A stretch of 49,903 nt of DNA from Desulfarculaceae bacterium (GTDB lineage Bacteria > Desulfobacterota > Desulfarculia > Desulfarculales > Desulfarculaceae): assembly GCA_021737645.1 (NCBI GenBank), contig JAIPDO010000028.1, forward strand, positions 1-49,903. Reading direction: 5' to 3'. The translations under genes were made by a program, and so were the position numbers. Of the stretch, positions 33,970-42,586 are shown piece after piece (positions within the stretch are counted from its first letter, which is position 1; the number at the start of each line of letters is the position of its first letter). The notes under the pieces are model-generated. The model had not been told where the DNA came from. It saw only the letters and a program-made list of their open reading frames with translations, and did no database searches.

Positions 33970-35429
33970 GACTGTTCTCCTTGGGCCGCCCGGCCCAGCT
34001 TGGCGAGGGTTTGAGTCAGGTTCAGGCCCTGGGTCAGACATTTGGCCAAGGCGCGGCTAAGCTCCTCGCGCCGCTCCGGGGCCAGGCCTTGGGGCAGGAT
34101 GCCCTGGATCACCTGGGGCCGGGCGCTCAGCTCCCGGGCCACCTTGGCGCGCGACCACCCGGCATAGCGCCCCTCCAAGCGGGGCCAGGCCTGGGTGAGG
34201 GACGCGCGCACCTCGGGCTCCAGTTCCATTGGAGCCCCGCCCCAGGCGGGCAAGGTGTTCTGTTGGGCGGGTGGGCTGTAGGGCTCGTCGCCCCAGGCCA
34301 CCGGGGTTCGCCCCTGGGAGGCGCGCAGTTCGTTGATGGTCAGGGCCCCCCGGTCCAATTGCTCCATGGCCCCCTTGTGGCTCTGGGCCCGGTCGCTGGG
34401 CACCGGGTTGTCGAACTTGAGCCGCAAGTCCTGGCCGTAGCGGGGCAGCAGGAAGGCGTTCATGACGTCCTCCCACAGCTCCAAACGGGGGCGCACGCAC
34501 TCGGCGTTGAAGGTCACCTCGATACCCTGGGCGTTGGCCCGGTTCACGTCCTTGACCAGGCCCAGCTTGCCCGCCGGGACCCCGTAGGCGGCCAGGATGT
34601 TGTCCTGGGTCCAACCGGCAAGCTGGGTGAACTCGAAGTCCTTGGCCGAGTAGGCCAGGGGGGTGGCCTTGAGCCCGCCGTCCAGGACCGTGGGCTCGAA
34701 CACATGGGCCAAGCCCTGGTGCTTCTGCCGCCAGCGGGTGAGCACCCTGCGGGCCTCGTCCTCGGTGAGGCGCTGGTCGGTGGAGAGCACCACCTCGGGC
34801 CGGGCCGAGTTGCGGAAGAAGTTGCGCTGATAGATGCGCACCGCCAGGTCGATGTCAAAGGCGTGGGCCATGGCCTCGATGGGGCTGGCCCCGTAAACCA
34901 GGCTGCTGGGGCTGGGGTGGCGGAAGTAGAGCACTTCACTGGGGCGGTATACTTGCCGCTTGCCCTCCGGCCCGTTGAACACGAAGCCGGTGATGGGTTG
35001 GCGGGTGTTGTCGCCGGTGATGATCTCGATGAGGTCCGCCGGGCTCAAGGGCCACAGCTCGGCGGGTCGGCCCAGGGCGTTGTTCAAGACCAGCACAAAG
35101 GCCATGCCGGTCAGCTCCAGATGCAGGGCCAGGGTGTAGCGCAGCTCCCTTCCGGTGTTCAGGGGGTTGGGCCGGGCCAGCAGGTCCAACGCCGGGTGGG
35201 CCGTCACCTCCAGACCCTGGCTTTGATGCAGCTTTAGGGGCACCCCGGCCATGCGCCGGGCGATGGTGCTCACCGCCGCGTAGACCCAGCCCTGGTAGGC
35301 GGCCAGTTGGCGGGCCCGCCCGGTGGCCGCGCTGCCGCCCAGAAAGGGCGGGGGGCCGGGCGGGGGCGAGGGAAGCTCCAGGCGCTTGGCGCGGCGAAGG
35401 GCCAGTTTCTTGTTCAGCCAATTTTTCAT
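33966..35429 (-). CDS. Phage portal protein, HK97 family
   Basis: 487 residues from the ATG at 35429, which has GAGGAA upstream. A GTG four codons earlier (35441) overlaps the terminase stop and is also possible. Family motifs: YQGWVYAAVSTIARRMAGVPLKL, VLYFRHPSPSSLVYGASPIEAM, and IRIYQRNFF-type and GVPAGKLGL regions. It forms the dodecameric ring for DNA entry. Confidence 0.9.
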   Translation of the reverse strand: MKNWLNKKLALRRAKRLELPSPPPGPPPFLGGSAATGRARQLAAYQGWVYAAVSTIARRMAGVPLKLHQSQGLEVTAHPALDLLARPNPLNTGRELRYTLALHLELTGMAFVLVLNNALGRPAELWPLSPADLIEIITGDNTRQPITGFVFNGPEGKRQVYRPSEVLYFRHPSPSSLVYGASPIEAMAHAFDIDLAVRIYQRNFFRNSARPEVVLSTDQRLTEDEARRVLTRWRQKHQGLAHVFEPTVLDGGLKATPLAYSAKDFEFTQLAGWTQDNILAAYGVPAGKLGLVKDVNRANAQGIEVTFNAECVRPRLELWEDVMNAFLLPRYGQDLRLKFDNPVPSDRAQSHKGAMEQLDRGALTINELRASQGRTPVAWGDEPYSPPAQQNTLPAWGGAPMELEPEVRASLTQAWPRLEGRYAGWSRAKVARELSARPQVIQGILPQGLAPERREELSRALAKCLTQGLNLTQTLAKLGRAAQGEQS

Positions 35430-35437
35430 GTAATTCC

Positions 35438-36913
35438 TCACCAGACGTTGGGCCCCGTGGATTTGACCAGGCCCACCGCCCCTTCCAGGGCGTCGGGGCC
35501 GTCGTCGTGCACGTTGGGGGAGGGGAAGTGAAGCAACTGCTCGATCAATTCGCCTTGGTCCGAGTGCTCCGGCCGAAAGCGCACCAGGCCCCGCTCCACC
35601 AGGGGGCTGAGCCCGGCCAGCCTGAGCTCCTTGGACAGGCGCTGGGTAACGCCCCTAAGCGGCAGGCTCACCCCGGCCTCGGCGGCGGCGGCGGCGAACT
35701 GGTCCAGCAGCAGGCGCTGGAAAACGTTGTCCTCGATGCCGAACACCAGGTACTTGTGCCGGGCCAGGCGCCTGAGCACCGCGCGGATGAGCTGGTCCAG
35801 GGAGCAGCGGCGGATAAAGGCGTCCAGCACGTAGAAGATCTGGCGCTCGCGGTCCAGGCCCACGGTGACCACCGCCTTGTAGTCGCCGTGGCTGCCGGTG
35901 GCCAGGGAGGGGTCCAGGAAACCGACCACGGCCAGCTCGCGACCGGCCAACTCGGCGGGATGGTAGGAGCGCAGCCACTGTTCCTGGAACAGGCCGTCCT
36001 CGTCCCTGGGGTTGTTCTGCTTTTCGGTGTTAAAGGCCTTGGAGCCCATGAGGCGCTTTTGTTTGAGCAGCTCCTCGGCCGGGTGGCGGGCGGGCCACAG
36101 GGAGCGGCCCTGGTCGTCCAGGGCCCGGTACACATGGCGGGTGTAGCCGCTCCAGGGCTCCTCGGGCGAGTTCACCATGACGGCCAAGGCGCTGCGCCGC
36201 GCCAAAATGGTGCCGATGATGAACAGGCTGCCAGCCGGGTCCAGGGCCGGGTACACCGCCTGGTTTATCCACTCCAAACACTCGCGCACCAGACGGGGGT
36301 TGCGCACGTTCTTGTCGTTTTCCAGATCGTCCAGGATCACCAAATCGGGACGGTGGCGGCCGTGCTTGAGGCCCCTGAGGCGCTGGCCGCTGCCCCGGGC
36401 CAGAACCCTGGCGTGGCCGCCCACCACGAAGTCGCCCGCCGGGCCTTCCGCGCGGCAGCCGGGGCCGAAGTCCTCGGCCAGGCGGGGGTTGAGCCTCAGC
36501 TCCAGGCGCAGATAGGAGGTCAGGTCTCCGGCCAGGTCGGCGGTGTCCGAGCCGATCACCACGAAGCGCCGCCGTTGGAACAGAAGCTGGTGCAGCACGT
36601 AGCCGAAGGAGACCAGGGTGGTCTTGGCAAAACCGCGTGGCGCGGCCACGGCCACCGGCACCACCGCCGAGCCCCTGGGGGTAAGCAGCTCCACCAACTC
36701 GTGGTGAAAGGGCGCGAAGGCGTCGTGAAAGTAGTGGGGCAGATACAGGCGGCAGAAGTACAGGGGGTCTTCGGCGGCCCTGGCTTTACGGACGGCCAGC
36801 GGAGGGTCGTCCGGGCCGAAGGCCCCGGCCTCGGTGTGCAAACGGCCCACCACCTCGGCGGCCCGCTGGCGGAAACGGGCGGCGCTCATCTTGCGGGCTG
36901 CTGCGCCGGTCAT
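35438..36913 (-). CDS. Phage terminase large subunit
   Basis: 491 residues. The ATPase half carries a Walker A-like loop (AAPRGFAKTTL) and Walker B-like LVILDDLEND. The C-terminal nuclease half has VGFLDPSLA, VFGIEDNVF and NVHDDGPDAL with acidic residues in the usual RNase H-like order. It drives DNA packaging. The start overlaps the stop of the small-subunit-like gene by four bases. Confidence 0.9.
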   Translation of the reverse strand: MTGAAARKMSAARFRQRAAEVVGRLHTEAGAFGPDDPPLAVRKARAAEDPLYFCRLYLPHYFHDAFAPFHHELVELLTPRGSAVVPVAVAAPRGFAKTTLVSFGYVLHQLLFQRRRFVVIGSDTADLAGDLTSYLRLELRLNPRLAEDFGPGCRAEGPAGDFVVGGHARVLARGSGQRLRGLKHGRHRPDLVILDDLENDKNVRNPRLVRECLEWINQAVYPALDPAGSLFIIGTILARRSALAVMVNSPEEPWSGYTRHVYRALDDQGRSLWPARHPAEELLKQKRLMGSKAFNTEKQNNPRDEDGLFQEQWLRSYHPAELAGRELAVVGFLDPSLATGSHGDYKAVVTVGLDRERQIFYVLDAFIRRCSLDQLIRAVLRRLARHKYLVFGIEDNVFQRLLLDQFAAAAAEAGVSLPLRGVTQRLSKELRLAGLSPLVERGLVRFRPEHSDQGELIEQLLHFPSPNVHDDGPDALEGAVGLVKSTGPNVW

Positions 36914-37362
36914 GCCCCGCCCTCCGTATCCAGGCGGGCGAAAAACTTTTCCAACAGACCGCCCAGCCAGGCCCGTTCCTGCTCGTTATCCGGCTGCTCC
37001 CCGGCCAGGGCGGCCAGGCGCTCACCCACCTCCACGGCGGCCGCCTTGAGGTCGTAGCCCTCGCGCTCCAAACGGGAGCAGGCGGCGGCGATCTTGGCCA
37101 GGTGGTCGGCGTCCTGAGGGGAAAGCTCGCCCAGGGAGATTAGCTCCTCCACTCGGCGGCCCAAAAGCTGGCGCAGGGCGGCGGCGGCCCCGCGCGGGTC
37201 GGACCACCAGGCCCGGCGGCGGACCTCCCAGCTACCGGCGGCACACCAGGCGGCCACCCGCTGGGGTTTGAGGCCCAGCTCGGCGGCGATGGCCGAGGTC
37301 TCCAGCCCGGCCATGAAGCGGGCGCGGGCCTTGTCCCGCAGCTCCTGGGAAGCGGCGCTCAC
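36910..37362 (-). CDS. Terminase small subunit-like DNA-binding protein
   Basis: 150 residues. An N-terminal helix-turn-helix (FMAGLETSAIAAELGLKPQRVAAWCAAGSW) is followed by helices suited to oligomerisation. Position directly before the large terminase gene supports the call; the sequence resembles DUF1804/Mu-type small terminases. Four-base overlaps on both sides. Confidence 0.7.
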   Translation of the reverse strand: MSAASQELRDKARARFMAGLETSAIAAELGLKPQRVAAWCAAGSWEVRRRAWWSDPRGAAAALRQLLGRRVEELISLGELSPQDADHLAKIAAACSRLEREGYDLKAAAVEVGERLAALAGEQPDNEQERAWLGGLLEKFFARLDTEGGA

Positions 37363-37595
37363 TCGGCCATCTCCGCCAGTTCGCGGCTCAGGGCCTTGTA
37401 CTCGCGCACCGCGGCCACCAGCTCCTCCATGGCCTGCTCGGCGTGGTCGATGCGCATGGCCTCAACTCCGTCGAAGTTGTAGAGGTAGTAGTTGATGTCC
37501 TTGCCCAGGCGGTCGATCTTGATCTCCAGCTGCTTGAGCCTCTCGCGCTTTTCGGCGCGCAGCCCCCGGGCGATCAGGCGCGATGTCCTCTCCAC
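37359..37595 (-). CDS. Small coiled-coil phage protein
   Basis: 78 residues, GTG start set by GGAGGT a few bases upstream, almost all helical and charged (LRAEKRERLKQLEIKIDRLGKDINYYLYNF). Function unknown. Similar small genes sit before the terminases in Mu-like phages. Only two bases separate it from the gene upstream. Confidence 0.6.
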   Translation of the reverse strand: MERTSRLIARGLRAEKRERLKQLEIKIDRLGKDINYYLYNFDGVEAMRIDHAEQAMEELVAAVREYKALSRELAEMAE

Positions 37596-37597
37596 GG

Positions 37598-37855
37598 CTA
37601 CCTCCACAAGCTTTGAGCCACCTGGAACAGCAACCAAAGGGTGAACAGCCCTCCGGTGTAGGCGGCCAGGCGGGTCTCCAGGCGGTCCAGGCGTTGGTCC
37701 AGGCCCCGGCACTGGCTGCCCAGGTTTTGGGCCCCGGTGGCCAGGTCTGCGTTGATGCGCCGTTGCTCGGCCACGCTCATCTTGAGCACCGTGTCCAGAC
37801 GCCTTAGCTGCCCCCGCAGGCTCTCCAGGGCCACCTTGATCTCCTCCTCGCCCAC
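37598..37855 (-). CDS. XhlA-like coiled-coil membrane protein
   Basis: 85 residues. A long coiled coil (LRRLDTVLKMSVAEQRRINADL ... LDQRLDRLETRLAAY) ends in one membrane helix (GGLFTLWLLFQVAQSLW), the layout of XhlA/haemolysin-associated or DUF2730 phage proteins. Likely part of a former lysis or membrane module. Confidence 0.55.
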   Translation of the reverse strand: MGEEEIKVALESLRGQLRRLDTVLKMSVAEQRRINADLATGAQNLGSQCRGLDQRLDRLETRLAAYTGGLFTLWLLFQVAQSLWR

Positions 37856-37861
37856 TAGGCG

Positions 37862-38032
37862 CTAGTCCTGGGTGACGCCCAAGAGGCCGTGGCGCAGGAA
37901 GATGGCCACCAGGCCGGTGAGGCCGGTCTGGGCCGCCTCCCACAGGGAGGCCTCCCCGGCATAAAAACCGCCGATGGCGGTGAGCACTCCGGCCAAGCCG
38001 GTCCAAAAGGTCTTGGTCTTTATCAGGCTCAT
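37862..38032 (-). CDS. Small holin-like membrane protein
   Basis: 56 residues, with AAGGAGAG upstream of the ATG. Two hydrophobic stretches (FWTGLAGVLTAIGGFYAG and GLTGLVAIFLRHGL) match small phage proteins of the KTKTFWTGL type often annotated as holins. No endolysin gene is present beside it. The 193-bp gap upstream (38033-38225) is GC-rich and would be the place for a Mor-dependent promoter; I see no clear element. Confidence 0.55.
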   Translation of the reverse strand: MSLIKTKTFWTGLAGVLTAIGGFYAGEASLWEAAQTGLTGLVAIFLRHGLLGVTQD

Positions 38033-38225
38033 GCTTCTCTCCTTGCGCGGCGGCATTGGCCGCCGGTGAAGTGTTGGCTTTGAGCCTAGGCCCAGGCCGA
38101 GGGGCGGCCCAGGCAGGGGGCGCACAAATACGCCTTCCCCAGGGGGAGCGCGGCACTGCTTCCCTGAGGAATCTCCGGGCTTGGTTGTAAGGGAGGTGGG
38201 GGGATTGAGGGGGAAGAAAAGAGGG

Positions 38226-38543
38226 CTAGTTGTCACGACAAGGACGGTCGGGGTGCAGGATGTAGCGCAGATGGCGGGTGGACAGCCCCCAGCGCCGGGC
38301 CAGTTGGCGGGTGTTGGCCCCGTCGAATTCGTCGCGGATAAGCTGGTTGCGCAGCTCCAGCAAACAGCGCTCCAGCTTGGGGAAGTACACGCTGTTGCCC
38401 GAGAACACCTGGGCCAAATGCAGGGTGGGTTCAAGGCCGATGACCCCGGCTATCTCCTGGTACACCTCGGGCAACTGCTCGGCCTGCACCCGCTTCATCC
38501 AGCCCGGCACCAGGCCCGGCCCCCTTAAAAGGTTCTGCTCCAT
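38226..38543 (-). CDS. Mor-family transcription activator (Mu-like)
   Basis: 105 residues. The Mor/C domain pattern is visible: IAGVIGLEPTLHLAQVFSGNSVYFPK, then a C-terminal helix-turn-helix (GANTRQLARRWGLSTRHLRYIL). In phage Mu, Mor turns on the middle promoter. Here it heads the leftward phage block and so is the obvious candidate activator of it. GGAGAA lies upstream of the start. No repressor, transposase or integrase is nearby. Confidence 0.82.
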   Translation of the reverse strand: MEQNLLRGPGLVPGWMKRVQAEQLPEVYQEIAGVIGLEPTLHLAQVFSGNSVYFPKLERCLLELRNQLIRDEFDGANTRQLARRWGLSTRHLRYILHPDRPCRDN

Positions 38544-38611
38544 GTTTTCTCCTTAAGCTTTTGGTTCAAAACGATCCTGCCAATGTGCTATTTGTGAAAG
38601 ACTTGCAGGTC

Positions 38612-38626
38612 AGGTTAATATAACCT
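38612..38626. promoter_or_regulatory. Perfect dyad between mor and a divergent gene
   Basis: AGGTTA-ATA-TAACCT: a perfect 6-bp inverted repeat with a 3-base centre, in the 85-base space between the mor start (38543) and the divergent ATG at 38629. It is only two bases before that ATG, so protein bound there would block it. Confidence 0.45.
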
Positions 38627-38628
38627 TT

Positions 38629-39003
38629 ATGAGCATAAGTCAACACATATTAAAATACCTTAAAAAGATAGTCGGCTTGGTGGTGTCCGGCCTGGTCTCG
38701 GGCGGATTCCTGGCCGGCTGCGTGGTTCTGCGCCTAAGCCCTCCCCAGCTGAGCTGGCCCCCGCTTCCGCCGCCACCCAGCCAAGACGCCGGCACCATGG
38801 GCCTGTACCTGGCTCTGGGGCTGCTGCTGCTTTTGTTCGTCCTGCTGGGGCTGGGGGCTAGGCGGGCCTGGCGCCAGGCCGGAGAAAGCCTGCCTCTGGA
38901 CCGCGAGGATCGGGCCTTGCTGCGCACGGCTCGCGATGCGTTGGTGTTTGTTATTAAGCGCCGGATGAAGCGAGCTAGGCTGGTGCTGGTGGGCAAACGC
39001 TAG
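38629..39003 (+). CDS. Hypothetical two-helix membrane protein
   Basis: 124 residues. Two membrane segments (IVGLVVSGLVSGGFLAGCVVL and MGLYLALGLLLLLFVLLGLGA) flank a proline-rich loop, followed by a basic C-terminal region (VIKRRMKRARLVLVGKR). It is divergent from mor. Not recognised; it could be the edge of the phage block or a host gene. No clear ribosome site, so the start is uncertain. Confidence 0.5.
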   Translation: MSISQHILKYLKKIVGLVVSGLVSGGFLAGCVVLRLSPPQLSWPPLPPPPSQDAGTMGLYLALGLLLLLFVLLGLGARRAWRQAGESLPLDREDRALLRTARDALVFVIKRRMKRARLVLVGKR

Positions 39004-39005
39004 GT

Positions 39006-39244
39006 GGCACGGCTTCGCCAGGCGGCGCTATGCTGTGTTGGCGGCATCGCTTGGACCTCGGTATATATGAATACGCCTCCGGTCTGCGCTCGCCGCCGCC
39101 TTGCCTGGCGCTCCTTGGCTGTGCCGCGCGGCTGCGCCAGACCCCGCATGGCTGCGTTGTCGGCGTCACTCGGTCCTCGGCGTAGGCATGCTATGCCTGC
39201 CCCTCGTTCGCCTGCCGCCTAGCCCTGCGGCGCCTGGCTGTGCC
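39006..39244. repeat. Dispersed ~120-bp palindromic repeat, second two-unit block
   Basis: Homologous to 19473-19716, with two units (about 39006-39126 and 39130-39244). The second unit shares long near-identical stretches with unit 2 of the first block, e.g. GTTGTCGGCGTCACTCGGTC. Central dyads differ: GGTATATATGAATACGCC and GGCGTAGGCATGCTATGCC. No gene is seen in 39004-39427. Confidence 0.8.
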
Positions 39245-39280
39245 ATGAGAGTTGATCCCGGTGGCATTCTAAGCAATGGC

Positions 39281-39312
39281 GTAGGTTGGGTAGAGCGAAG
39301 CGAAACCCAACA
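39281..39312. repeat. Distant copy of the 32-bp TTGGGT..ACCCAA repeat
   Basis: Reverse complement of 6798-6829 and 6961-6992 with no mismatch over 32 bases, 32 kb away. Confidence 0.85.
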
Positions 39313-39344
39313 ATGCCCTTTCCAAAGACGGTAATGGGGGCGAA

Positions 39345-39378
39345 TAAAAAAGAGCGCCCGGCTGGTGCCGGACGCTCT
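39345..39378 (-). terminator. Rho-independent terminator of dnaA
   Basis: AGAGCG-C-CCGGC / GCCGG-A-CGCTCT with a TGGT loop. A TTTTTT run follows on the minus strand, 50 bases after the stop. Confidence 0.85.
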
Positions 39379-39427
39379 GCTTGGCTCTATCACACGGAAC
39401 CGTGGCTCTCTGGCCTTCACCTCGCCC

Positions 39428-40852
39428 CTAGTTGGAGGACACCCCCAGCCGCTGCTCCAGGAAAGAGAGCTCGGCGGCCAGCTTGGGCTCGGCCTCCAGC
39501 TTGCGCTCGATCTGGTCCACGCCGTACATCACCGTGGCGTGGTCGCGGTTGAACACCTGGCCTATGGCCGCGAAAGAAGCGTCGGTGTGGCGGCGGCACA
39601 GGCACATGCCCAGGTTGCGGGGCCGAACCACCGCTTTTTTGCGGCTCTTGCCGGTGAGTAGCTTCAGGTCCAGGCCGTAGACGCTGGCCACCAGATCGCG
39701 GATCTGGCCCGGGCTCACCCGGCGCAGGCGGGAGGCCAACTGACCCAGCACCTCGGCGGCCAGGCTGAGGTCCAGGGGCCGCCCGGTCAGGCTGGAGCGG
39801 GCCATAAGCCCCACCAGGGCCGAGCGCAGGCGGCGCACGTCGTCGGGTATCTCCTGGGCCAGGAACTCCAGCACTTCCTCGGGCACGTGGATGCTTTCCT
39901 GCGAGGCTTGACGCCTGAGGATGCGCACCCTGGTGCTAAAGTCCGGAGGCTCGATGCCCACGGTGACGCTGTCGGCCAGGCGGCTGACCAGGGCCGGGGC
40001 CAAGCCCTTGAGCTGGGTCGGGGCCATGCGCCCGGTGAACACCACCCGCTTGCCCGCGTCGGCCAGGGCGTCCAGGGTGTAGACCAGCTCGTCCTGAGTT
40101 TTGTCCTTACCGGCCAGGAACTGGACTTCTTCCAGCAGCAGCAGGTCGCAGCCCAGGCGGAAGCGGTCCTTGAACTGGTCGGCCCGCTTGCCCCGGATGG
40201 CGGCTATCATCTGGTTGGTGAAGTCCTCGGCGGTGAGGTAGGCCACCCTGGTCCCGGGCATGTGGCCCAGAATCTGGTGGCCCACCGCCTGGGTGAGGTG
40301 GCTTTTGCCCAGGCCGGTGCCGGAGATGAGGAACAGGCCGTTGGAAAACAGCCCGCCGCCCCCGGCCAGGGCCTTGGCCGCGGCAAAGGCGAACTCGTTG
40401 CCGCCGCCGGCAATGAAGTTGTCGAACACGTAGCGCTGGTTCAGGCGCGGCATTTGCATGGCCCCCATGCGGGGCAGCTCCATCTGGCGGGGAGCCGGGG
40501 CCGGTTTGCGGGCCGGGCGGGAGGTGCGGCGCGGGGGCGCTTGGGGCGTCTCCAAGGCCAGCTCCAACTCGGGCCGCAACTGTTTGAGCTGCTGCCTGAG
40601 CAAGGGCGCGAAGCGTTCGTAAATGGTGTTGAGGTGCAGTTGGTTGGGGCAGACCAGAGTCAGCCGTGATCCCTTGAGGGGCTGGGGAGTAAGAGGCTCC
40701 AGCCACAGGCCGGCATCCTGGGAGTCCAACTCGTTGTTAAGGCTGCTCAAAAGCTCCCGCCACAAAGTGATCGCCTCGGCTGGCCTAGCCGAGGCGCTGG
40801 GGGAAGGCTCCAACATGGGGGTGTTGTGCTTATGTGTTTGGCCGTAGTTCAT
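39428..40852 (-). CDS. dnaA: Chromosomal replication initiator DnaA (atypical ATPase motifs)
   Basis: 474 residues from the ATG at 40852; the ribosome site is weak and other starts are possible. Domain I (LWRELLSSLNNELDSQDAGLWLEPL), a Pro-rich linker, the AAA+ domain (RYVFDNFIAGGGNEFAFAAAKAL) and domain IV are all present. Walker A is GTGLGKSHL. Walker B reads LLLLEEVQFLAGK where most DnaA have LLIDDIQF, so both aspartates are Glu. The DNA-recognition loop is NRDHATVMYG where most have RDHTTV. The arginine finger (LVSRLAD) and sensor II (DDVRRLRSAL) remain. The candidate origin is 1.7 kb upstream beyond ald. Confidence 0.92.
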   Translation of the reverse strand: MNYGQTHKHNTPMLEPSPSASARPAEAITLWRELLSSLNNELDSQDAGLWLEPLTPQPLKGSRLTLVCPNQLHLNTIYERFAPLLRQQLKQLRPELELALETPQAPPRRTSRPARKPAPAPRQMELPRMGAMQMPRLNQRYVFDNFIAGGGNEFAFAAAKALAGGGGLFSNGLFLISGTGLGKSHLTQAVGHQILGHMPGTRVAYLTAEDFTNQMIAAIRGKRADQFKDRFRLGCDLLLLEEVQFLAGKDKTQDELVYTLDALADAGKRVVFTGRMAPTQLKGLAPALVSRLADSVTVGIEPPDFSTRVRILRRQASQESIHVPEEVLEFLAQEIPDDVRRLRSALVGLMARSSLTGRPLDLSLAAEVLGQLASRLRRVSPGQIRDLVASVYGLDLKLLTGKSRKKAVVRPRNLGMCLCRRHTDASFAAIGQVFNRDHATVMYGVDQIERKLEAEPKLAAELSFLEQRLGVSSN

Positions 40853-41186
40853 GGTTGAGGAAAAAAAGCCCCCGTCAAACCGCGGCAAGGCGGCATTAAT
40901 AAGTAAAAACTGACGTTAATAAAGAATGACCCGGTGCGAAATTTAGTCTTGCCCATAATGTCCGTTCTCCCCGCCCACGGTCAATCGCCATATGCCTTGG
41001 CTTGGCCCGCTGGGCATCTTTACTTGACCACACTGACAACATATTGGTTTCACTATAAATTCAAGTTAAAATCTTCTAGGTGCCTGAATGAAGGCCTTTG
41101 TGGGCAGTTGGGCTAAGCTCTCTCCATACTTAGGTTTCTCAATAATGTCACAACTGTGTCATAATTTGGCCACATAAGAGGAAAAC

Positions 41187-41226
41187 GTTTTTCGCGGTTT
41201 TTCGCGGTTTTTCGCCTATTTTCGCC
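41187..41226. repeat. Four tandem 10-bp repeats upstream of dnaA
   Basis: GTTTTTCGCG (41187-41196), GTTTTTCGCG (41197-41206), GTTTTTCGCC (41207-41216) and TATTTTCGCC (41217-41226). They lie in helical phase, about 335 bases before the dnaA start and beyond the ald stop. The 40853-41429 gap is AT-rich for this genome and otherwise shows no gene. Confidence 0.75.
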
Positions 41227-41429
41227 CAATTTGACCCTTGCTAAAGACGCCGGCAGGTAACCAACGGAAAATATGACCAAAGAGAGCGCCCCGGCCCAGG
41301 GAGGGTATTCAAAAAAAAGATGCCCACCCCGGCGGGCCGCCACCGAAGCGGGCTTTTGTTTCGATATGCGTGATTTCGCCTGGGGACCAAGCCCCAAACC
41401 GCCCCGGCCCGCGCACGGCATTGCCTGAT

Positions 41430-42533
41430 TCACAGCGCCTGTGCCAGCGGGGTGGCGGTTTCCCCAAAGGCGGCGGCCACCGCCGGATGCACGATGCATC
41501 CCCCGGCCACGTTGACCCCCAGGGCCAGGGCCGGGTCGCTCTGGGCGGCGGCCAGGCCCTCCCGGGCCAGGACCAAGGCGTAGGGCAGGGTGGCGCCCGT
41601 CAGGGCGAAGGTGCTGGTGCGGGCCACCGCGCCTGGCATGTTGGCCACCCCGTAGTGGATTACGCCATGCACCGTGAACACCGGGTCGGAATGGGTGGTG
41701 GGGCGCATGGTGGCCACGCAGCCTCCTTGGTCGATGGCCACGTCCACGATCACCGAGCCGGGCTCCATGTTCATGACCATCTCCTCGGTCACCAATTGGG
41801 GGGCCTTGGCGCCGGGCGAAAGCACCGCCCCGATGACCAGATCGCTGGCCGCGCACACCGTGGCCACAGTCTCGGGCAGGGAGATCAAGGTGCTCACCCG
41901 GTTGCCGTAGAGGTCGTCCAGGTAATTCAGACGGGACACGGAGCGGTTGAGCACCGTCACCTGAGCCCTGAGGCCCAGGGCCATCTTAAGGGCGGCGTGG
42001 CCCACCACCCCGGCCCCCAAGATGGCCACCCGGCCGGGCTGCACTCCGGGCACCCCGCCCAACAGCACCCCCCGGCCTCCCTGGGGCCGCTCCAGATAGT
42101 GGGCTCCGGCCTGCACCGCCATGCGTCCGGCCACCTCGCTCATGGGCACCAGCAGCGGCAGGCTGCCGTCGGGCAGCTGGATGGTTTCATAGGCCACCGC
42201 CCGCACCCGGTCGGCCACCAGGCGGCGGGTCAGCTCGGGCTGGGCGGCCAGGTGCAGATAGGTGTAGAGCAAAAGGTCCGGCCGGAAGTAGTCGTACTCA
42301 ATCGGCAGCGGCTCCTTTACCTTGACCACCATCTGGGCCTCCCAGGCCCCGGCGGCGTCGGTGATTTCGGCCCCGGCCAGGGCAAAGGCCTCGTCGGGTA
42401 TGCCCGCTCCCAGCCCGGCTCCGGCTTCCACCCGCACCTGATGCCCGGCGGCCAGCAGCTCGCGCACTCCGGCCGGCACCATGGCCACCCGGTACTCTTC
42501 GGTCTTTATTTCCTTGGGCACCCCTAAAAGCAT
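41430..42533 (-). CDS. ald: Alanine dehydrogenase
   Basis: 367 residues, normal length. Ald converts L-alanine and NAD to pyruvate, NADH and ammonia. Motifs: VPKEIKTEEYRVAMVPAGV at the N-terminus, VKVKEP with the substrate lysine, YLHLA with the catalytic His96-type residue, the Rossmann VAILGAGVVG, and VDVAIDQGGC. The start has GGGAGAT upstream (in the minus direction). It separates dnaA from the candidate origin. Confidence 0.95.
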   Translation of the reverse strand: MLLGVPKEIKTEEYRVAMVPAGVRELLAAGHQVRVEAGAGLGAGIPDEAFALAGAEITDAAGAWEAQMVVKVKEPLPIEYDYFRPDLLLYTYLHLAAQPELTRRLVADRVRAVAYETIQLPDGSLPLLVPMSEVAGRMAVQAGAHYLERPQGGRGVLLGGVPGVQPGRVAILGAGVVGHAALKMALGLRAQVTVLNRSVSRLNYLDDLYGNRVSTLISLPETVATVCAASDLVIGAVLSPGAKAPQLVTEEMVMNMEPGSVIVDVAIDQGGCVATMRPTTHSDPVFTVHGVIHYGVANMPGAVARTSTFALTGATLPYALVLAREGLAAAQSDPALALGVNVAGGCIVHPAVAAAFGETATPLAQAL

Positions 42534-42586
42534 GATCCATCTCCCTGTGAAAAATACGAGCTGGCAGCCACAAGATACTTGGAGGG

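Noticed and set aside
29400..38640. Attachment-site direct repeats around the phage block
   Set aside because: I found no convincing direct repeat at both ends and no integrase or tRNA target next to it.
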